Assembly (NCBI RefSeq): GCF_008801405.1
Contig: NZ_VZPV01000002.1
Span: 930,001-994,000, forward strand
Source: Ralstonia insidiosa
GTDB taxonomy: Bacteria > Pseudomonadota > Gammaproteobacteria > Burkholderiales > Burkholderiaceae
Direction of reading: 5' to 3'
Length of the DNA stretch: 64,000 bases
The position numbers were made by a program, and so were the translations under genes. The notes under the pieces were generated by a model. It was given only the letters and a program-made list of their open reading frames with translations, did not search any database and was not told the DNA's origin. Of this stretch, positions 61,221 through 64,000 are shown piece by piece (position 1 is the first letter of the stretch; each line of letters starts with the position of its first letter).

Positions 61221-61249
61221 AGCCCGCCTTTGTGCGGGCTTTTTTATTT
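61221..61249 (+). terminator. terminator-like hairpin before the lysis genes
   Basis: AGCCCGC (61221-61227) and GCGGGCT (61234-61240), 6-base loop, then TTTTTTATTT. The strong G-run ribosome site of the holin gene follows at 61251. Confidence 0.82.
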
Positions 61250-61263
61250 CCGGGGGGGAACCG

Positions 61264-61674
61264 ATGTCCGAACCTATCAGCAGCAGTGCCGCGGCGGGGG
61301 CTGCGGGCGCAGCTGCCTTCAAAGCCATCGGCGGGCCTGCGGCCGTGGCGGGCTGCGCTAGCGCGCTCGCCACCATCGTGGTGATGGTGATGACGTTGCC
61401 GCGCGCGCGGGGCGAGTGGGCTGTTGCGCTTATCTCCACCGTCATTGCCAGCCTGAGCGGCGGCGCTGCCGTCATCCAGTACTTCGGCATGGCGCACTGG
61501 ATCGGCACGGTCAACGGCGCCTTGGCGCTTGGCGGCATCTACTTCGCCTGCGGCCTGCCGGGCTGGGCGCTCGTGCGCTGGCTCTTCAACTTCATCAACA
61601 AGCGACGCGACGCCGATCTTGCCGAGGTCGTCGACGACGTGCGTGAAACCTTGAGCAAGGTAAACCATGGCTGA
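61264..61674 (+). CDS. holin
   Basis: 136 residues from ATG 61264 with a GGGGGGG site upstream. Three hydrophobic segments (about 12-40, 56-80 and 86-110; VAGCASALATIVVMVMTLP, AVALISTVIASLSGGAAVI, ALALGGIYFACGLPGWALV) and a charged C-terminus (NKRRDADLAEVVDDVRETLS) give a class I-like holin. It opens the cytoplasmic membrane for the endolysin. It overlaps the endolysin gene by 8 bases. Confidence 0.78.
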   Translation: MSEPISSSAAAGAAGAAAFKAIGGPAAVAGCASALATIVVMVMTLPRARGEWAVALISTVIASLSGGAAVIQYFGMAHWIGTVNGALALGGIYFACGLPGWALVRWLFNFINKRRDADLAEVVDDVRETLSKVNHG

Positions 61675-62242
61675 TCCTCTTCTGACCGCCGCGCAACTGC
61701 GCACCGTCATGCCCAACGCCGGCGCGCGTGCCGACGTGTTTGCGCCCATCCTTGCCGATGTTCTTCTGTTCCGTCAGATCAACACGCCCGCGCGTATTGC
61801 CGCGTTTCTGGCGCAGGTCGGACACGAGTCCGGGCAGTTGCGGTTCTTGCGTGAGCTGTGGGGGCCAACGCCAGCACAGCGCGGCTATGAGGGCCGCGCA
61901 GACCTGGGCAACACGCAGCCGGGAGACGGCAAGCGCTTTCTAGGCCGCGGCCTGGTCCAGATCACTGGCCGCGCCAACTACCGTGCCTGTGGCATCGAAT
62001 TGGGGCTGGACTTGGAAGCGCAGCCCGAGCTGCTCGAACAGCCCGTGCATGCGGTGGCATCGGCGGCGTGGTTCTGGCTGCGTGGCGGGCTCAATCGCTT
62101 TGCCGATCAGGACACCGACGCCGCCTTTGTGGAGCTGACCCGCCGCATCAACGGCGGCACCAATGGCATCGATGACCGACGTGCATTGTGGTCACGCGCA
62201 CGGGCCGTTCTTGCAACGCATGTGGGAGTCACCACGCCATGA
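61667..62242 (+). CDS. endolysin, GH19 chitinase-like muramidase
   Basis: 191 residues, no signal peptide, so it depends on the holin. The GH19 hallmarks are FLAQVGHESGQLRFLRELWG (Glu54 probable acid), RGYEGRADLGNTQPGDGKRF (Glu74 region), GRGLVQITGRANYRACG, and AVASAAWFWLRGGLNRFADQ. It cleaves the glycan strand of peptidoglycan and releases the tailocin particles by lysis of the producer. Confidence 0.92.
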   Translation: MADPLLTAAQLRTVMPNAGARADVFAPILADVLLFRQINTPARIAAFLAQVGHESGQLRFLRELWGPTPAQRGYEGRADLGNTQPGDGKRFLGRGLVQITGRANYRACGIELGLDLEAQPELLEQPVHAVASAAWFWLRGGLNRFADQDTDAAFVELTRRINGGTNGIDDRRALWSRARAVLATHVGVTTP

Positions 62243-62754
62243 CTTTGCTCGATCCCCGTTTTTGGGGTGGCGCCATTCTGGCGTTGGCCCTGGCGTTTGG
62301 TCTTGGCTACGGCATGGGCGATCTGCATCGCATGCGCGAGGAGCGTGCGGACGCTCTCAAGCGTCAGCTTGCCGCCGACAAGACCGAGACCCGTCAGGCT
62401 GAAGCAACCGCCCAGGTTGCCGACCAGGCCGCGCAGGCGCAGACCCACATCCAGACGGTCTTTCGAGACCGCATCCTTTACCGCGATCGCGAGGTACCCC
62501 ATGAAGTCGTTGTGCACGACGATGCTGCTTGCCGCATCCCTGGCCGCTTTGTCGGCATGTGGAACTCCGCCAACCGTGCAGAGCTTCCCACCACCATCGG
62601 CCTCCTTGATGAAGCCTCCAGTGGCGTTGTCCTCTCTGACGTTGAAGCCCAGCACGAGCGTGAAGCCGAAGCTTTCCACGCCAACGCCCAGCAACTGAAG
62701 GATCTGCAGGATTGGGTGGTGCGGCAGGCGGGTATTGCTAAAGCGCAGGAGTGA
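62239..62754 (+). CDS. i-spanin (Rz-like)
   Basis: 171 residues from ATG 62239, overlapping the endolysin stop. One N-terminal transmembrane helix (about 9-25, GGAILALALAFGLGYGMG) is followed by a periplasmic coiled coil rich in Ala, Gln, Glu and Arg. It bridges to the outer-membrane Rz1 to fuse the membranes at the last step of lysis. A lipoprotein Rz1 frame lies inside it. Confidence 0.85.
   Translation: MTLLDPRFWGGAILALALAFGLGYGMGDLHRMREERADALKRQLAADKTETRQAEATAQVADQAAQAQTHIQTVFRDRILYRDREVPHEVVVHDDAACRIPGRFVGMWNSANRAELPTTIGLLDEASSGVVLSDVEAQHEREAEAFHANAQQLKDLQDWVVRQAGIAKAQE
62501..62698 (+). CDS. o-spanin lipoprotein (Rz1-like), nested in Rz
   Basis: 65 residues in the +1 frame relative to Rz and fully inside it. 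GAGG lies 6 bases before the ATG. Signal peptide with lipobox LSAC (lipidated Cys at residue 20), and a short Pro/Ser/Thr-rich mature part (GTPPTVQSFPPPSAS), as in Rz1 proteins. Confidence 0.82.
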   Translation: MKSLCTTMLLAASLAALSACGTPPTVQSFPPPSASLMKPPVALSSLTLKPSTSVKPKLSTPTPSN

Positions 62755-62765
62755 TACGCGGGTGG

Positions 62766-62933
62766 TCAGTCGATGATGTCCGCACAGGCATCGGTGGGGG
62801 CCGCAGCCACGTGCCCCACCAGCGGCACCATCTTTAGCCCGGCCGAGGCGATCCGGCAAGGGGCAGCCACCACACCGCAGCCAGAGAGGAGTGCAGTGCC
62901 AAGAAGGGCTGCGGCCAGCAGAATGCGTTTCAT
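62766..62933 (-). CDS. conserved small lipoprotein (55 residues)
   Basis: 55 residues read on the minus strand. The signal helix LLAAALLGTALLSGC ends in a lipobox with Cys at residue 19, and the mature part contains VVAAPCRIASAGLKMVPLVG and the end DACADIID. Very similar small lipoproteins of unknown function are common in Burkholderiales (I believe the DUF6726 group). It is convergent with the tailocin lysis genes (11 bases between stops), so it marks the right-hand boundary of the tailocin in host core DNA. Confidence 0.75.
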   Translation of the reverse strand: MKRILLAAALLGTALLSGCGVVAAPCRIASAGLKMVPLVGHVAAAPTDACADIID

Positions 62934-63211
62934 CGTGTGTGGGGGTGAAGAAGTCGAAAGCGAATGCCGCGCAGTGTGACACAGGCCCGCCTACAAACCT
63001 GTGCGTGTTTGTATCGCGAAATGACAATCTGTGCGGCGTGTGTGTGATTTGTGCATCGCATGAAAGTGAAGCAATCCGAAGCGTTCGGCGGGCGCACAAA
63101 GCTGACTTTTGTCGAAAAAGTCACATCTCTGGTTTGCGCAAATAAACCCGCCATGCCTTGCTGTAAGCCACAAAGCCAGCGGTGATGCGGGTTTTCCCGC
63201 AATTTCTTATA
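62934..63211. other. gene-free region between the lipoprotein and the repeat protein
   Basis: Together with the next feature this is about 425 bases without a supported gene. It is more AT-rich than its surroundings and must hold divergent promoters. One hairpin, TGACTTTT/AAAAGTCA with a 5-base loop, lies at 63103-63123. No ribosome-site-supported frame was found. Confidence 0.4.
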
Positions 63212-63246
63212 TCGCAACAATAAATTGTCTGTTGCGACATTTATTG
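63212..63246. promoter_or_regulatory. dyad-rich candidate operator upstream of the repeat protein
   Basis: TCGCAACA (63212-63219) and TGTTGCGA (63230-63237) form a perfect 8-bp inverted repeat with a 10-base gap. Interleaved with it, CAATAAA and TTTATTG form a second perfect 7-bp inverted repeat, and (A/T)(A/T)ATTGTCTG is present twice in direct orientation. It lies about 115 bases before the ATG at 63360. Confidence 0.5.
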
Positions 63247-63359
63247 TCTGAACAGGCTCACCTACGATGACTCCATCGAATGCGGCGCCGCAGCGAAACA
63301 GTCCAAGAGAAGTACCGGATACCTGCCCGACGCGCTGCGCCCATCCCGGAGAAGACATC

Positions 63360-63824
63360 ATGAAAGCCCAACGCACCCTGATCGCTGCCCTGATCGCCCT
63401 GGCCACCGTGCCGGCCCTGGCGGCTACCAAGTTCGACGTGTACACCCAAGGCGCCGCAGCCGGCCAACGTTTTGACGTCTACACGCAAGGCGCGAAGGCA
63501 GGCAGCAAGTTCGATCCGTACACCGAAGGCGCCAAGGTGGGTGACAAGTTTGATGTCTACAGCCAAGGCGCGCTGGCCCGTGCCGGCAAGTTCGACACCT
63601 ATACCGAAGGTGCCAAGGCAGGCAGCAAGTTCGATCCGTACACCGAAGGCGCACTGGCCCGCGCCGGCAAGTTCGACACCTACTCGGAAGGTGCCAAGGC
63701 AGGCAGCAAGTTTGACCCGTACACCGAAGGCGCACTGGCCCGTGCCGGCAAGTTCGACACCTACACCGAAGGCGCCAAGGTTGGCGACAAGTTCAACACG
63801 TTCACCGATGGCGCCAACGCCTAA
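63360..63824 (+). CDS. secreted protein of tandem FDxYxxGA repeats
   Basis: 154 residues from ATG 63360, which has GGAG about 9 bases upstream. A Sec signal peptide (LIAALIALATVPALA, cleavage before or after ATK) is followed by ten tandem units of 13-14 residues of the form KFDxY(T/S)(Q/E)GAxxGx. The unit types alternate (AKAGSK, ALARAGK, AKVGDK), pointing to expansion by unequal crossing-over. The whole mature protein consists of repeats. I do not recognise a function; regular Asp, Glu, Lys and Tyr suggest an extended or metal/surface-binding structure. It is followed by a strong terminator, so it is monocistronic. Confidence 0.85.
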   Translation: MKAQRTLIAALIALATVPALAATKFDVYTQGAAAGQRFDVYTQGAKAGSKFDPYTEGAKVGDKFDVYSQGALARAGKFDTYTEGAKAGSKFDPYTEGALARAGKFDTYSEGAKAGSKFDPYTEGALARAGKFDTYTEGAKVGDKFNTFTDGANA

Positions 63825-63868
63825 GGTTGCAGCCGCCGCGAGGGCGGCCTGCCACACCTGAATCACAG

Positions 63869-63899
63869 AACGCCCGCACGATGCGGGCGTTTTTGTTTT
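63869..63899 (+). terminator. intrinsic terminator of the repeat-protein gene
   Basis: AACGCCCGCA (63869-63878) and TGCGGGCGTT (63882-63891) form a 10-bp stem with a 3-base loop, followed by TTTGTTTTG. Confidence 0.93.
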
Positions 63900-63959
63900 G
63901 TTGCGAACCGATATCGTGTCCGCGCGTCTCACTAGCATTTCACGCCTGAAACCCTCTCG

Positions 63960-64000
63960 ATGATCCGTGCCCGCCGCCCCGTTCGCACAGTCCGCTCTAC
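63960..64000 (+). CDS. start of an unidentified gene, cut by the window end
   Basis: An ATG at 63960 opens a frame (MIRARRPVRTVRS) that runs off the window. Thirteen residues are too few for identification, and the ribosome site is not clear. Confidence 0.3.
   Translation, partial: MIRARRPVRTVRS

Larger units (their letters stand above)
45278..62754 (+). mobile_element. R-type tailocin (contractile phage-tail-like bacteriocin) locus, Mu-like tail order
   Basis: A continuous set: S24 repressor, regulators, tail terminator, sheath, tube, frameshifted chaperone, tape measure, baseplate hub, spike, W-like wedge, J, I, fibre, fibre chaperone, holin, endolysin, Rz and Rz1. Between the flagellar block and the conserved lipoprotein gene at 62766 there is no capsid, portal, terminase, protease, integrase, transposase or replication gene. 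This complement is that of a domesticated tail particle. The left limit is set at the mini-operon sharing the repressor's operators. No flanking att direct repeat was recognised. Confidence 0.85.

Noticed and set aside
45278..62754. Complete prophage
   Set aside because: No integrase, terminase, portal, capsid, head protease or replication gene is seen, and no att repeat; the content fits a tailocin.
62773..62979. Rightward 68-codon frame after Rz
   Set aside because: It is antisense to the convincing 55-residue lipoprotein on the minus strand and has no ribosome site.
63424..63735. Direct repeats suggestive of a CRISPR-like array
   Set aside because: The repeats are coding (13-14 codon units of a secreted protein), with no unique spacers and no cas genes.
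1..64000. tRNA or rRNA genes and insertion sequences
   Set aside because: No cloverleaf-like sequence, rRNA segment or transposase frame was recognised in the window.

Overview
The window is GC-rich DNA from a motile betaproteobacterium. Gene order and protein style point to Burkholderiaceae, most likely a Ralstonia of the R. pickettii type; this is inferred from family knowledge and was not tested by any search. It opens inside flgE, closes inside an unidentified gene, and has three parts.

Part 1 (1 to about 43.1 kb) is a flagellar super-locus in several blocks. The flg operon (flgE end, F, G, H, I, J, K, L) reads rightward. A DUF1275-type membrane protein and a leftward fabG-like/membrane-protein pair follow. 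The export and C-ring operon fliL-M-N-O-P-Q-R reads leftward. A PAS-GGDEF-EAL protein and a LuxR-type regulator with a degraded receiver face each other across a large palindromic repeat. fliC and fliD each have a clear sigma-28 promoter and are followed by fliS and fliT. A leftward block of about 12 kb (35.5 to 23 kb) looks like a flagellin-glycan island. It makes a CDP-sugar (rfbF, rfbG, an epimerase, a PLP aminotransferase), modifies it (acetyltransferase, C-methyltransferase, dioxygenase, CmcI-type and WbqC-type proteins) and transfers it (three GT2 enzymes). The island core is flanked by two nearly identical fliE genes, each with a paralogous GT2-TPR glycosyltransferase downstream. fliF-G-H-I-J-K then read rightward. 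Directly behind fliK is a very good sigma-28 promoter, a structured stretch of about 290 bases with almost no coding capacity, and an intrinsic terminator: a candidate flagellar-class small RNA.

Part 2 (about 45.3 to 62.75 kb), after a DedA-rhodanese fusion and a GNAT acetyltransferase, is a complete contractile-tail locus without capsid, terminase, portal, replication or integrase genes, hence a predicted R-type tailocin of Mu-like tail order. An S24 (LexA/PrtR-like) repressor sits between two promoters that carry the same TTTAGA/TCTAAA operators. One promoter drives a leftward mini-operon (a 102-residue protein and two tiny membrane proteins). The other drives a winged-helix protein and an HTH regulator. 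Then come tail terminator, sheath, tube, frameshifted chaperone, tape measure, baseplate, fibre, fibre chaperone, holin, GH19 endolysin and nested Rz/Rz1. Terminator-like hairpins stand directly before many late ribosome-binding sites, which suggests processive antitermination.

Part 3 (62.8 kb to the end) holds a 55-residue lipoprotein, a secreted protein built of FDxYxxGA repeats and the start of another gene.
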